Below the pieces are notes generated by a model. That model did no database searches, was not told the DNA's origin, and saw only the letters and a list, made by a program, of their open reading frames with translations. The position numbers were made by a program, and so were the translations under genes. From positions 124,001 through 188,000 of the forward strand of contig WIDE01000016.1 of NCBI GenBank assembly GCA_015039315.1: DNA of 64,000 bases. The letters run 5' to 3'. The DNA is from Clavulina sp. PMI_390 (Eukaryota > Basidiomycota > Agaricomycetes > Cantharellales > Hydnaceae). Of the stretch, positions 23,203 through 35,180 are shown one piece after another (position 1 is the first letter of the stretch; each line of letters starts with the position of its first letter).

Positions 23203-25451
23203 ATGACGGTGTATCAACGCGACATCCCCGTCAGCATTCCTGAGATCTCAGCCTTCACTCATATCTTCAGTCAACCCATTGACGACGGAAGACCAGCTTT
23301 CATAGAAGCTAGTACCAACACAGCAATTACTCGAGGGGAACTCAAGGGAAAGGCTCTTCGACTTGGGTCTGCATTCCTGCAACTGTCAAAGCTTGGTAGA
23401 GGTCCCGACCTCACCGAACAAGATGCTGTCCTGCTGTTTTCCCCTAACAACCTATTCTATCCGGTGGTGACTCTTGCCTCCCTCGCTTCAGGCGTACCTG
23501 TGGGATGCGCTAGTGCGGCCGCCGTCCCTGCAGAGCTGGCCCATATGATTGTATTAACAAAGGCCTCATTCTTCATCGTGCACCCCACACTATTCGAGAC
23601 CTTCAAGGCCGCGATGAAGCTTTGCGGCTTGCCACCAGCCGCCTATGGAAAGCGAGTAGTCTTTCTCTCCAGCAAGCGTAGCTTATCTGGGGAGTCGACT
23701 GTCGAGGATTTGATCGCCGCTTCAGCGCCGATGAATCCAGTGAATTTTGATGGAGAGAGGTCAAAAAAGGTGTGATGATATTCTAGCTAGGCCGTTCCTC
23801 CCTGTCCTTTTACCCGCGCTAATTTCTTGCACGCGTTGGGTATCGATTTGTGGACAAAACCAGTCGAATATCTATTTTTTCAGTAGCGGTACGACAGGTT
23901 TACCCAAGGCGGTAGAAATTTCTCACTACAACATTGTATCCACTGGGCGGATCTGGACATCAATCGACTTCCATCCTTTGAACGAGCCGGGTGTTTTTGC
24001 AAGCCCGTTGCCGCTCTATCACATCGCTGGAGTCATTGTAAGGGTCACGATTTATGGATGTGACTAGCTATCTGATCCTAATTGTTGTAGCTTCTGACCT
24101 TCTACCCTCTCTTCTGTGGCTACCCGAGTGTTGTTTGGGCCACTCCCTACAATGTGGAGAGTTTTGTTGATGGGATGCAGAGGTACAACGCCACAGTACG
24201 ATCATTATTCACTCACACAGAGGAACTTTGCTCATGAGTGCTCCATCTAGGCGGTTTTGATTGTTCCCCCAATTGCCCTCAGTTTGATCAGACATCCTTC
24301 CGTAGTAAATGCGAGGTTCCCTCGCCTTAGAAGAATTGTCTGTGGGGCGGCACCGATTAGCGGACCTGACCTGCGCAATCTCCATGAGCGCTTCAAGCCA
24401 CTTGTCAACCACAAAGATTTCTTGGTAGGCTCCTTATACGGGATGACCGAGACTTGTGAGCAAGCTTGTATTGTTCATTTCACATATGACATCTTATTGA
24501 CATACAAGTAGCTTGTGCTGGCAGCGCTGGCTTTGATGGTTCTCGTTATGGCAAGTATGAGTCTAATGGTCGCTTGATGCCAGGACTGCAGGCACGACTC
24601 GTTGACGGGAACGGACGTGATGTGCCGCCCGGGTCCGCTGGAGAGCTCTGGTTGCGAGGAGGCGTCGTCATGAAGTATTTCACTTTCGCTGCGTTCTTTA
24701 CGAGAGCTGATGGAGATGCTCCTCCTTCTATAGTGGTTACCTTCAGAATCCCAAAGCCACGAACGACATCCTTACTTCTGACGGGTGGCTCAAGACCGGC
24801 GATATTGCAACAATAGATGAGGAAAACTTTTTATCCGTCATAGACAGGAAAAAGGAACTCATCAAGTACAAGGGATATCAAGGTGGGTAATCTCTCAAGC
24901 TATGAGAAGAGCAACTGACATGCAAACCTCGTTGTAGTTCCACCAGCAGAACTCGAAGCCATCCTTCTACAGCAGTGAGTTTGAACACTAGCGTCCCGAA
25001 TTGCATGGTTTCTCAAGAGACACTCTTTGTCCCTTCAGTCCGGCGGTCGCAGACGCTGGTGTGATAGGCATCGTTTCGCCAGATCGTTCAACAGAGTTGC
25101 CAACGTAAGTGGCCACTATTGCTCCTGTGTTCAGTAGTAAAATTAAATCAACAAAATGACTACTCAAGGGCCTTCGTCTCGTTACGCGATGCGTCGTTGA
25201 GGGCAAATCGCCGGCTGCCGCTGGAGATTTCAGAGTGGTTCAGCCCACAGGTCGCCCACTACAAACAACTCAGAGGAGGTGCGTCACGCGGCGGAGCGAT
25301 TCAACTGTTAATGTTCATACAAAATGCTAACTGTCATCTGCACATAGGGCTGTTCGTACTGGACACGGTTCCAAGGTCACCAACAGGCAAAGTTCTTCGC
25401 CGGCAGTTACGAGAACATGCTGCTGCGAAAGCCACCGCCCCTCGACTATGA
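23203..25451 (+). CDS. Adenylate-forming acid:CoA ligase (4CL/acyl-CoA synthetase-like)
   Basis: ANL-superfamily enzyme that activates a carboxylic acid with ATP and passes it to CoA. The N-terminal lid region starts [18 protein letters not shown]. The core motifs after splicing are [19 protein letters not shown] (A3, phosphate binding), PLYHIAGVI (A4), [23 protein letters not shown] (A5), [12 protein letters not shown] (A7), [16 protein letters not shown] (A8) and [15 protein letters not shown] with the catalytic lysine (A10). No carrier domain follows, so it is a stand-alone CoA ligase rather than an NRPS-like enzyme. About eight exons; stop at 25449-25451. The last residues, PRL, resemble a weak PTS1 peroxisomal signal. 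Lies directly after the monooxygenase array on the same strand. Substrate unknown. Confidence 0.87.
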
Positions 25452-25581
25452 TATTTAATCGCTACTTTCTTTTACGTTACATACCTTGTAGAGTTCCGTA
25501 CCGAGGCTATCCAATGAAGGCCGATTGACCAAGACGAGAGGTGGCCAAGAAAGGAAGGTTGTCACGTGCCTCGAGATATTA

Positions 25582-26430
25582 ATGAGGGTTCCTCACCTGC
25601 ACCATGGTCTGCGAGCGATTCGCCCAACTCAAACGCCTTCAGGGTGTCGCACATTCCTCTCAGGGATACCAGAACAAAAGATTCACCTGAGCCATACGCT
25701 TCCGTGAGCCCTATTTCAGCCTCGAACCGGTTGAGCCACCACTGAGGCAGTTTGTCAACACCAAAGTTATTCGCAGAAACAGCTTTATGACCTAGTGTCA
25801 GATGTTAGCGCATATCACCGTTTTGTGCCGTTTTGCACATCATCAAAGATCCTATCACGCCCTCCGCCAGGGTCAGGACCAGACAAGCCGTACCGTGTAG
25901 AGCTCGCCGTTGGATTCATGGGCATTGAGCAGCGGTATGTGAGCAATGTCTTTTTGACGCCATACGAGCGCGTCGAGGTACGTTCTACGTCTATCAATGC
26001 ATGTATGATGTGTTATGCTCATCTGTAATTCGATTCGGTGGTCTGTTTTCCATAGGCTGTGGCAGCAGACGAGTCACCAATCTTCACCAAACTCCGTAGC
26101 GTGTGGACCTTCAAACCACTCGCTACCCCCTCGGACTCATCTGCCCTGCGAAATTCTCCCTCAAACCCCCTGACCAAGCCCTCAAATGTTTCAATTCCTT
26201 CCTCGCCTACTTTATCTGCATCTGCACCACCATCCCACCCCGCACCTCAAACTCAGTTCAGCCTTGACCTTGAGTTTGGGTTCATTAACCCTTTGCATGC
26301 GGCGCTCTCCTCATCCTCCGTCCAACGCGTTTCGCAGAAGATGGTCGAGGCCTTTGTATCTCGATGTATCCAGATATATGGGAACAAGGATGGTGTCCTC
26401 CGAGAGCCATCTTCAAAACCATCATCATAA
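25582..26430 (+). CDS. COQ10: Coenzyme Q-binding protein COQ10 (START domain)
   Basis: Mitochondrial START/polyketide-cyclase-like protein that binds ubiquinone and is needed for its proper use in respiration. Exons 25582-25703, 25767-25977 and 26056-26430 total 708 bases and stay in frame (235 residues). The start MRVPHLHHGLRAIRPTQTPS looks like a targeting peptide. The join KIHLSHTLP/YSQKQLYDLVSDVSAYH restores the family signature, followed by RFVPFCTSSKIL, ELAVGFMGIEQRYVSNVF and TFKPLA. A serine/proline-rich insert (roughly residues 130-170) precedes the end LDLEFGFINPLHAAL ... MVEAFVSRCIQIYG, which is typical. The start lies 130 bases after the ligase stop. Confidence 0.9.
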
Positions 26431-26733
26431 CACGCTTCACTTCACTCTTTCATTTCACAAGCCCTTTGGGGAACCAAGAATTAGAATATGTGATTGGATG
26501 TAGATAGTGTGCAGAGTGGTCTGGTGTACGATATACATGCGAGGATAGATACGATGCAAAACCCCATGATGCAAACAGTCTTCCATGGAAGAATTAGAGT
26601 GAAAGAGCTCAATAACGCTGTGGTAACGGTCAATTAACTTGTTCCTGGGTGTAGTCGCCACACCAGGATCTAAGGTTTCGTGTTGTGTGTTAGTGAGTGA
26701 GAATTGTAGTATGACAGAAGCGTTATGAGAGGC
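26431..26733. other. Intergenic, convergent 3' ends
   Basis: The region lies between the COQ10 stop and the stop of the minus-strand orphan gene. No coding signal is seen. Confidence 0.4.
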
Positions 26734-27760
26734 TTACAACGCGGGACCCATGCCCTCCCAGACTCTGCGATACATTCCGAACTTGAGGCTAAGCCAGGCG
26801 ATGTATCAGACACTGGCACATCATAAGGGCTCGACAATGGCAACTCACTAGCACCCCCCAGTCCCCATGTATCCTGCTTCTTCGACGTGGAGAATCGTAG
26901 TTCCGTTCGATTTTTGCGAGACTGTGTAGTCCAGGCGGCCTTGAGGGCCATATGTCACTTCAACGCGGTGATGGAGTGTGAGGTCCATGACTTTTTCGAT
27001 CGGAACTTTGGCGATAGTAGTGTTAGTGAGCCAATTCTTGACAACAGCGTCGCGGTTCCGCAGTAAATCAAAGTAGTAGACAGGGCCGCTATCTGCCTGA
27101 CTGAAACTGGAACAGATGCATTAGTACAAAAACGAACCCGGGGAGAATATCCAAGAATAGAACCAACATTTGCATGAAATGGAAAAAGGTGTTTGTTGAG
27201 TCTGAGAAGTGACGATAATGAGCACGATTAGTAAAATTGCTTCAACCCGAAAAAGAACGAACGATACGTACTGAGGTTGGCACTGGGATAGAATGAATTC
27301 CATGTATATATCCAAGATGTCCCATCTATGAAATATCAGCGCCGCCGCTTCAAGGACGCAGCAGTGGGAAGGCATACCTCCAACTTCTCCTGGGCTTCGA
27401 AATTCTACTCGCTGGCGTGGGGAGTGAAGGTGCTTGGGATCCAGATGCTCGTCCACTGAGCCAGAAAGTTTGAGCTCGTAGCATTCCGAGATAGATTGGT
27501 TCACAGGGGTGCATCCTCCACTGTATAGTTCTCTGAACCCAAAAATATGACCAAAGGTAAGCTTGCGAGCATTCAAGAGTACCAGACTAAGATTTGTTAC
27601 TCAACCCGCTTGACTGCCACAAAAGTCCAGAAGGTAGTGTGCCATATTTCATCCCAGAGCCATCAGCGAGGGGTGTTTTGGGTTGCATGTAGAGTCCCCA
27701 GTAAGAAAAGAGTGTGGTAAATGCGAATTGCAGTGATAAAATGAGCAAAGGTGTGAGCAT
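26734..27760 (-). CDS. Uncharacterised membrane-anchored or secreted protein
   Basis: Family not recognised. The probable start MLTPLLILSLQFAFTTLFSY at 27760 is a hydrophobic signal peptide or signal anchor, followed by WGLYMQPKTPLADGSGMKY. Later exons join in phase: KHLHSPRQRVEFRSPGEVG to DGTSWIYTWNSFYPSANLS, to FSQADSGPVYYFDLLRNRDA, then VKNWLTNTTIAKVPIEKV, HHRVEVTYGPQGRLDYTVSQ and EEAGYMGTGG. The last exon is LKFGMYRRVWEGMGPAL with the stop at 26734-26736. Aromatic residues, NxT sites and beta-like segments suit an extracytoplasmic domain. The join near 27580-27610 is unclear. It could be a conserved fungal protein of unknown function. Confidence 0.55.
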
Positions 27761-28223
27761 GGGCCCTAAGCCCAACCGCGCAGCGTGGGTAGCGATTATG
27801 TCACGACTTCGCGCCCTCCGTGACGGTCTGCTGTTGTGGCCGCCACCATGTCAGATGCGCTCAAAATGTGCACCAATGAGAGAAGCTTCTGGACCTCATA
27901 TTAGCATTATCTCCAGCACCCGACTTTCAGTCTCTATCGGCTGTCCGTGACGGACGAAATCATGGATTCTCACGAGCACTTCCTTATCTCCTTTTAGCAA
28001 CATACTCCGAACAGAAGATATATATTCATAATGATCATGTGCTACTACTGGCTACGATTCACGGGCCGTCTCTCGCAAATCGGCCAGTCGGCCCGTGTGC
28101 AAGCCTGACGGAAACAATAATGTCCACCAATGTCGATCCTTGCAGGACCTGGTTGAACCTAGATACTACCACAAACTAGGCTCACCTTGACCTCGTGTCA
28201 CGTTCTCGTCAGCATCAATCAGA
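27761..28223. other. Divergent intergenic region, orphan gene and GH51 gene
   Basis: Promoter region for both neighbours. Short open frames here have no protein character. No distinct TATA box is identified. Confidence 0.4.
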
Positions 28224-30383
28224 ATGAGCACAAAAAACCTCTCGATCGATGTCTTCCCGAGCTCGTCGATTGCACCTGTATCACCTCTCATCTACTCTGG
28301 TTTCCTTGAACATTTAGGTTGGCCCATCTATTGATAGCATATGTGAGGCTCATTACGCGGACAACGAAACTGACTGCATGAAATATTCGTACTACGCACA
28401 GGGAGGTGTATCTATGGCGGTGTCGTTCCCGCTGGTCCTACAAACTTCCCGTACAGTCCACGAAATCCTTGCCCTCCTGAGAAATTCATCCCAACACCTG
28501 AAAAGCTCCTCGTCACTAAGCACCAATTCAGAGCTGATGTGCTGAGTCTAGTTCGCGATGAGCTTCAAGTCCCAATGATGCGATGGCCAGGAGGAAATTA
28601 TGTCAGTAGCTATCGCTGGGAGGATGGAATTGGGCGAGTTGTTCACAATACGAATAATGGTTCGTCATTAATAGCGAGGATCATGATCTCCCCAATAGAC
28701 CAGTCACTGAAAGGAAGCGACGGCCCGAGCTCGCCTGGGGAGGAGAGGAGAGCAACCAGTTCGGGACGGACGAGTCGGTATCCTTCGACGCCGATCACTC
28801 TTCAGACCCCCCCAAATTGACGCACAATTCATTTTGGTTGTCATTCCAAGATTCATCGCATGGTACATACTCTTCTTTTCCTTCTGCTATACTATCATAT
28901 GCTGACGCGATGAATGCTAGGTGCAACGAGGCCAAATGTGAACCCTACATTTGCTTGAACATGGGAACCGGCTCTCTTCAAGAAGCCATCAACTGGGTTG
29001 AGTACTGCAATGGGACCGGTGATACGTCGGTTCCCTTTCTTTTCCCTAAACTCTTCCTCGCGCAAATGATGCTTCTCTCTGTCTCCTCAGGTACTATGCA
29101 AATCTTCGCCGGACTAACACGGGGAAGGATGAGCCCCATGGAGTGAAATATTGGGGGCTTGGGAACGAAATCTGGGGCGAATGGCAGGTAAATCTTCTAC
29201 TATTTTCCGGCGGGCCGCTCGCAATCATGGATGTAACGTTGAATGAAAGCTAATCAATTATCTTCTTGAAGGTGGGCCAGCAAACGGCAGAACAGTATGC
29301 TCACAAATGTCGCCAATGGGCACACGCATTAAAATTAGTTGACCCAAACATCATCGTGATTTCCTGTGGCGAAACGGGCCTAACCGCATGGGACGATACA
29401 GTGCTAAGCTATAATATCGACAAAATTGACCTTCACAGGTTGGCGACCTGTTTCTTTCCTCTCATTACAGCAAGCAGACTCAATGTGAGATAGTGTCCAC
29501 CTTTATACAGGGTTTGGGGCCCGTGATCGCTCCGAGAAGGATAAGGAGTATCACAGGACTGTCTATGGACCAGAGGCGGCTGAGCAAGGGATCGAAATCG
29601 CACGCGGGTTAATCGAGAAGGCTCGCGTTGCCAAAGGGGTCACGAAGAAAGTCAAGCTGGCTTTCGACGAGTGGAATGGATGGGACGAAGAGCTCGGTGA
29701 GCTCCTCCATTGGACCTCAGATTTACCTGTCCTCATTCGGCTTACCTCGATGACCACTACTAGCTACACCGCAAAATGGTCTTCAGCAATTCTACAATCT
29801 TACGGATGCCCTTTCCGTTGCATCCTGGCTCAACGTATTTGTTCGCCAATCTGCAACAGTCGAGATCGCCTGCCTAGCTCAATCAGTCAACGTCATCTCC
29901 CCCATCATCACCTCTCCTACGGGTTTCTTCCGCCAAACGACGTTTTACCCCCTCAAGCTCTTCTCGAACTATATGCGTGGGCCTGGCGCGCAGGCCGTGT
30001 CAGCAATTGTAGCAAACGGGCCCAAATTCGAGGGCGAGACTCTTCCGACATGGATCGGGACTGTTCGTGGGCCCCCTCAGGTTCTTGACATCAGTGCGGT
30101 AGTCGTTCCCGCGCATGGGCAGTCCAAGCGTAGTCTGAGGCTCGCTGTTGTGAACCGCAGCCGCGACAAAAATTTCGACGATGTCCCTATTCGCATCGCC
30201 TTTGAGATGATCTCGGCGAACACCGCTGTCGAGGCGCATGAAGTGTGGAACGCGGACGTGAACGCTAGAAATGGCTTCGACAAGGATGAACACAATGTCG
30301 TGACGAGGAGTTGGACGGAGCCTTGGGCCGGTCACTGGTCCTTCAAGGCTCATTCATTCACCCTCTTAGTGCTCGATCTGTAG
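28224..30383 (+). CDS. Alpha-L-arabinofuranosidase, glycoside hydrolase family 51
   Basis: Retaining glycosidase that removes terminal arabinose from plant cell-wall arabinans and arabinoxylans. After splicing the protein runs MSTKNLSIDVFPSSSIAPVS, LIYSGFLEHLGRCIYGG, MMRWPGGNYVSSYRWEDGIG and ICLNMGTGSLQEAINWVEYC. The acid/base site is KYWGLGNEIWGEWQ and the nucleophile site is KLAFDEWNGW. The C-terminal beta domain includes VASWLNVFVRQSATVEIACL, SPIITSPTGFFRQTTFYPL and a last strand SFKAHSFTLLVLDL. About eight exons; stop 30381-30383. No signal peptide is seen, matching the intracellular GH51 class, which acts on imported oligosaccharides. The next gene is a sugar transporter, convergent with it (252 bases between stops). 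Confidence 0.9.
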
Positions 30384-30635
30384 TCCATTCTATGTCATTC
30401 GCTATCATGGTGGAGAAAGATACGGTGTGTAGTAATAACGCTCTACTTGGATTGAGAGTGAATACAGGGGAATTTGCATTGAGCTAAATACTGGTAGACT
30501 TGTACAAAAGAGACCCGAAAATGGTGTTATAATGCGCCATCCATCTTTCTTGAGATGGCGAGCCGTAACGTACGTAAAAGCGTACAGAGATCGTTGCCCT
30601 CAGCCATTAGTCAGGCAGTGAGTGACGTGCAAAGT

Positions 30636-33049
30636 TTACTCGATGTGTTTCTCATCTGAGTCAAATTTCTCTATCTCAACTGGGGCTTGAGCCTCCAAAG
30701 TGCCTTCATGAAGATGGGCTTCTCCTAAACATCCAATCAGGGTCCGGTCAGCGGGGAATAGATGCTAGAGTGCAGGCACTGACCATGACGAAGCTCTTCC
30801 TCGCGAGCATGCCGATCCACGATTTCGTACTTGGCAAAGGGCACGAACCAGGGAAGATCACGGAAGAAGTTGTCCATTTCCTCCAACTTACGGCCCTAGA
30901 GGAATCCACATAATTAATACCGCACAATAGTGTAGTCAATTAAAGCGGAGGATGGGCGAACCTTGGTCTCAGGGAATAGGGCCCACATCGTGAAAGCATT
31001 TGAGAACCCGCAGATAGCGAATGTGAGGTAGTACTTCCAACCCACGTGAGCGAATGCGGGTGGCGAAGCTAGATGTACATGAGCCATCAGTTATCTCTCG
31101 TACGGCGAGGATTTTGACCACAAACCTTGAGCAATCATAAAGTTTGATATCCAGGCTGCGGACGACGTGATAGCCGTGGCGCGAGCACGGGTAGCAGAGT
31201 TGAAGATTTCAACAGGGTATGCCCAACTGAGAGGACCTAGCGGGGAAAACGGTCAGACTAATCATAGGATGTGCTTCAAGAGTTCAGAAGCCCCTACGTA
31301 CCGATCATCGAGCTGAAAAAGAAGTTGAAGATCCTATAGATCGCAATGGGTCGGAATTAGCATCGACAACTTTGCTAGAGGAGAAACTAGTTCCCACCAA
31401 GTCATGGCAACGAAGGCATTTGAGGCAGAATGGTTGTTCTTGCTGGCGGGGTAGATCGCAATGATGCAGGTCCCGACAACAAAAGTGATTGACGACGCAA
31501 TGTTGCCAACAATGAGCGGCCAACGACGTCCCCAGCGGTCAACAAGCAGAATACAAAATGCCTCGCCGATTAGGGCAATGATGGAGTTGAAGCTCTGGAG
31601 CAGAAGAGTTTTTCCTGGGCCGATGCCAATGGAGGCAAAGATCTGAGGGCTGAAGTATTGGATAACAGAGACACCAGTCATCTGTGGGATGAACAAAGCG
31701 TTATGAGAGACGCTGGGGTCAAAGCGTACTATTGACTTACTTGAACGCTGAATTGAAGGATAACACCAAGCATCTGCCAGTTAAAGATATTATTAGTAAT
31801 AGAAGCATAAAAAGACAGGCCGTTGATGCTCACCAAGCGGCGGAAGTTGGCTTTCTGAGTGAAGAGCTGAACCCATACATCTTTAGTCTCAAGTCTTTCC
31901 TTCTCAACACTGGCCTTGATATCCTCAAATTCAGTGCGGACGAAAAGATCATTCTCATCGCCGCTGGCATGGAGACGAGCAAGAGTGGCGAGGGATTCGT
32001 CCAATCGCCCTTTCATCATGAGCCATCGGGGGGATTCGGGTAGCATGCTAATTAATGTTAATTATGGATGCTTCAGTGTTGAACTTTGGACTCTAAGACC
32101 TGATCGTAGTCGCTCACAGTATAAAAAGGCCAAGAGGCACTGCAGGAACCATTTGACTACGAGTTAACCCATAAACGGAAGATCAGGGAGTGAATGGGTC
32201 ATATTTCAGGAAATGGACACTCACATGGCCAAAGGGACGCGCCACTGTGCTTGACGCCCGGGTAACCCGTGGAAGCATCCATACCCGATAAAAGATGCAA
32301 TGAGGGCTCCAACACCAACTGAACGAGCTAATGAGCCACAGAATGAGCAAGATGATGACAGGGGTTAACGCACGCATGAATTGCTGCAAGGTGGTCAGCC
32401 TCCCTCGGATGGACGGATGTGCGATCTATGAAAGAGGTTGGTTAAAAATAGTTTCGCGGAAGTAGTGTGAGGGCTTCACCTCTGCTTGATACAAGGGAGC
32501 AAGCATCGCAAGCATGCCAATACCCATACCAGTGATAAACCGTCCCCCAAGCATCATGGAAAGATTCTGGGCAGCAGTTTGAAGCGTGCCACCAATGAGA
32601 AAGATGATCGTTCCGACGATGATAGTCTTGCGACGTCCGATAGCATCTGCCATACCACCAACCCAGATATTAGAAGCGAAAGCACCTAGATGAAAAAGCG
32701 TTAGATGATGGCTGTTCGAGTCAAGAGATCCGAAGTCGACCGACCTAGAAGCATGAGACTGGCGATGAGCCCATTCTTTGTATCCGACGGATAGCCAGTT
32801 GTCTGTCTAAAGTTGTCTGAAGGAAGGACTGAGGCAATGATACCGAGATCTATCACAATGGATGGTGAGCGACGAATATGGCAAAACCCAAACTTCCCCC
32901 CTGCTCACCGTAGCCAAAAGTTACTGAGCCTAGCGCGGCAAACACCCCACAGAGAAAGGTGTAGGACTAAGAAATGTCCAATTTAGGGCCTGGTACATAG
33001 GGAAACAGAAGTTTGCGAGCAGAGGGTCTACCTTGGGGGAAAGTGGCAT
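30636..33049 (-). CDS. MFS sugar transporter (hexose/STL1-like)
   Basis: Twelve-helix proton/sugar porter of the plasma membrane. It starts MPLSPK at 33049 with an intron right after, then SYTFLCGVFAALGSVTFGYD (TM1) and GGMADAIGRRKTIIVG (the GRR loop). Later come GRFITGMGIGMLAMLAPLYQ, GALIASFIGYGCFHG and LPESPRWLMMKGRLDESLA. The second half has MTGVSVIQYFSPQIFASIG, LVDRWGRRWPLIVG and GPLSWAYPVEIFNSATRARA, and ends with FPETKGRKLEEMDNFF and a cytoplasmic tail FDSDEKHIE. These are the canonical SP-family motifs. About nine exons. Beside a GH51 enzyme it may import pentoses or oligosaccharides, but the sequence does not fix the substrate. Confidence 0.9.
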
Positions 33050-33658
33050 GGCTGGTGTGATGGAGGAGCGAGAGGCTTCTCTGAGCAGATCAAGAAGTCA
33101 AGAGTGGGGATATAAGAAGGGCGGTAATCCGCCGGCCCGCTGCAGTTGGAGAAGCGGAAGTTGTTAGAATTGAAGGAAAATCTGGGGCCTTGGGCCGAAC
33201 GCCTTCGATAAGAGGGAGGGGCGGGCGGATCGTCTCCATTGAAGCTGATTCAGTTCCCTAGATTGCGCACCGATAAACTTCATTCAAACGAGTGATCAGA
33301 TGCCGGCTCAGGTCACGAGAGTGCTCGTGGAATAATTATAGAGCCTATCGAAGCAGAGAATTCAGGATTTGTGCTGAATACCAACTACCGGTGTTTCTCC
33401 GACACAACACTTTTGGAGAACTTGGGGCCCACAGATGTGGTATAAAGGCAAAATCATCTCAAATGACCATTTTCACAAGAGAAACAAGAAAATTTAACAA
33501 AATTTCTGATCGACAAGAGTTTGTGCCAAGAGAGTGGAACCTTTTGGCGGGAAGTGATTGTTTGTGTGCCAAACAAACATCCTCTTTGCAACACAAATAA
33601 ACGTGTCTTTGCGAGCGAAACCCGCGAACCAGCCTACACCCAACCCCCAAATCGCCAA
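33050..33658. other. Divergent promoter region, transporter and APQ12-like gene
   Basis: 609 bases between two start codons. An open frame continues upstream of the APQ12-like ATG to 33521 but is poor in protein character. No repeat or RNA gene is seen. Confidence 0.4.
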
Positions 33659-34477
33659 ATGGAGGCCATGCAGGACGCATATTATGGAGTTATAGACGCT
33701 TACAACCTCTTCTCCCCTTGGATTCCACTGCAGCTCCGTGCAAATGCTCAGTCTTTGGTTGCCCAAAGCTGGCTCATCGTCCACACCCTGCTCACAAATC
33801 CCTCCCAACTAAAACTAATGATTCCGTCCATTATCCAAACACTCATGCTGCTCTTCTCAATCTACTGGACTGTCTCAACCGCATATCATACCGTGCGACG
33901 CACTATTCGTGTTGGCTACTTCTTCCTCAAGTGGGGCTCCATCGTCGCACTCCTTCTCGGTGGCGTTGGCTGGTTGAACCCACATGATGCGAGCGAAGAA
34001 CTGACGATCCCTGGCGCGATCGCGTCTGGTTGGAATGTTGTCGCCACATATCTCGACCTCGAGTCGTTGCTCCCTGCTCCTCCTTCCTCTCCCTCTTCTT
34101 CCACATCCTTCACCCCCGGAAAGCCTTGGGAGAAATTCCTCAATCTCGACGCCTCAAAATTCCAATCTGGCAGGTCCAGGAAGTCTCGTGGCTCGCGTTC
34201 AGGAAGCGCAAGCCCCTTTGGTGGCGTGAACGCCGCCGCAGACGTGCTCAGCTGGATTGGAAACCTTCGAGATGGGTCCTGGGTAGGAGATGACACTGTA
34301 GAGCGCGAGCTTCGCCAGATCTGGGACCAGAATAAGGATGTTTGGCGCAGTGCAGATGACTTCCTTAACGCGCTCCGCGTTCCACGCCCTGGTGCCGCCA
34401 ATCCGAGTGGCGATAATGCCGGAGAATCCGATGCAAGTGCCTCCCAGGCACGTTCAGACGGTACCCAGACTAGATAG
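33659..34477 (+). CDS. APQ12-like nuclear pore assembly/biogenesis membrane protein
   Basis: Single-exon gene of about 272 residues from ATG 33659 (MEAMQDAYYGVIDAYNLFS). Two hydrophobic segments follow: MIPSIIQTLMLLFSIYWTVS and FFLKWGSIVALLLGGVGW, separated by a short TVRRTIRVGY loop. This arrangement and size fit the APQ12 family, small proteins of the nuclear envelope and ER that help pore assembly and lipid balance. The C-terminal half is serine-rich and basic (SGRSRKSRGSRSGSASP) and then acidic and disordered, ending SQARSDGTQTR. An in-frame ATG at 33521 would add 46 residues but is less likely. The family call rests on topology and general resemblance, so it is moderate. Confidence 0.6.
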   Translation: MEAMQDAYYGVIDAYNLFSPWIPLQLRANAQSLVAQSWLIVHTLLTNPSQLKLMIPSIIQTLMLLFSIYWTVSTAYHTVRRTIRVGYFFLKWGSIVALLLGGVGWLNPHDASEELTIPGAIASGWNVVATYLDLESLLPAPPSSPSSSTSFTPGKPWEKFLNLDASKFQSGRSRKSRGSRSGSASPFGGVNAAADVLSWIGNLRDGSWVGDDTVERELRQIWDQNKDVWRSADDFLNALRVPRPGAANPSGDNAGESDASASQARSDGTQTR

Positions 34478-35180
34478 GGTGCTGTTGTCTCTTGGAATCG
34501 CCGCACCTCCAAAACCAGCACCCCCTACCCTCACCCCTAATCGCTTTCATACCTCTCCATGCTATACTACCCGTACCCCCGCCCCGCAATACGCTCTACA
34601 CCTACACGGATCCATTCGGTCACTCCAATCGACAATCATGGCTAATTGCATCTCCTTCGCGCCTCACTCTCTATCCTGTGTTTCACAAGTCTCATTATTC
34701 CTTTCAACCTTCGCCTCACCTTTCGTCTTCCCCTCCATTTCGGACCCAGATGCAAGCCAAGGATTACAATGACTCATCTCCTTGCGTTATCAGCCCCCAC
34801 GCAAATCCACGTGATTCAGACTCAGCATGACACGTTGGCCCTAGGTGGCATGATTTCACTCCTCCACGTTTTCTTTCCTTCCACGTCGATTACACATGTA
34901 AATCTTATAGTATCGCTGGTAGTCCACGACTGTTGCTTTCTCTCAATCCAGGAATATTGCGCTACCCATTGAGTCAGTCAATTTGTCTGTGTGACGAAGG
35001 CACCTTTATGTGGGAGTTGATCGAGAGTGCTGGCGTTCGCACGTAATGCATTGGAGATGATAGGCTGCGCGAAAAACTGCTGCTAATAATGTGTGCTATC
35101 TGAAATGTAGTACTAGATGGGATAAGCTAGGTAAAAATGATGTGAACAACGAAAAGAAAATGGAGCCTGCCTCATCATCA
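34478..35180. other. Convergent intergenic region
   Basis: 703 bases between the stops of the APQ12-like gene and dynamitin. C- and T-rich, with several overlapping open frames of low complexity; none has a family signature. Probably two 3'UTRs and spacer. Confidence 0.4.

Noticed and set aside
13174..25451. A complete secondary-metabolite cluster
   Set aside because: No polyketide, peptide or terpene synthase, regulator or exporter is seen next to the oxygenases and ligase, so only a small metabolic locus can be claimed.
34492..34972. Overlapping proline/serine-rich plus-strand frames after the APQ12-like gene
   Set aside because: Several frames are open at once because of C/T-rich DNA; there is no splice or family support.
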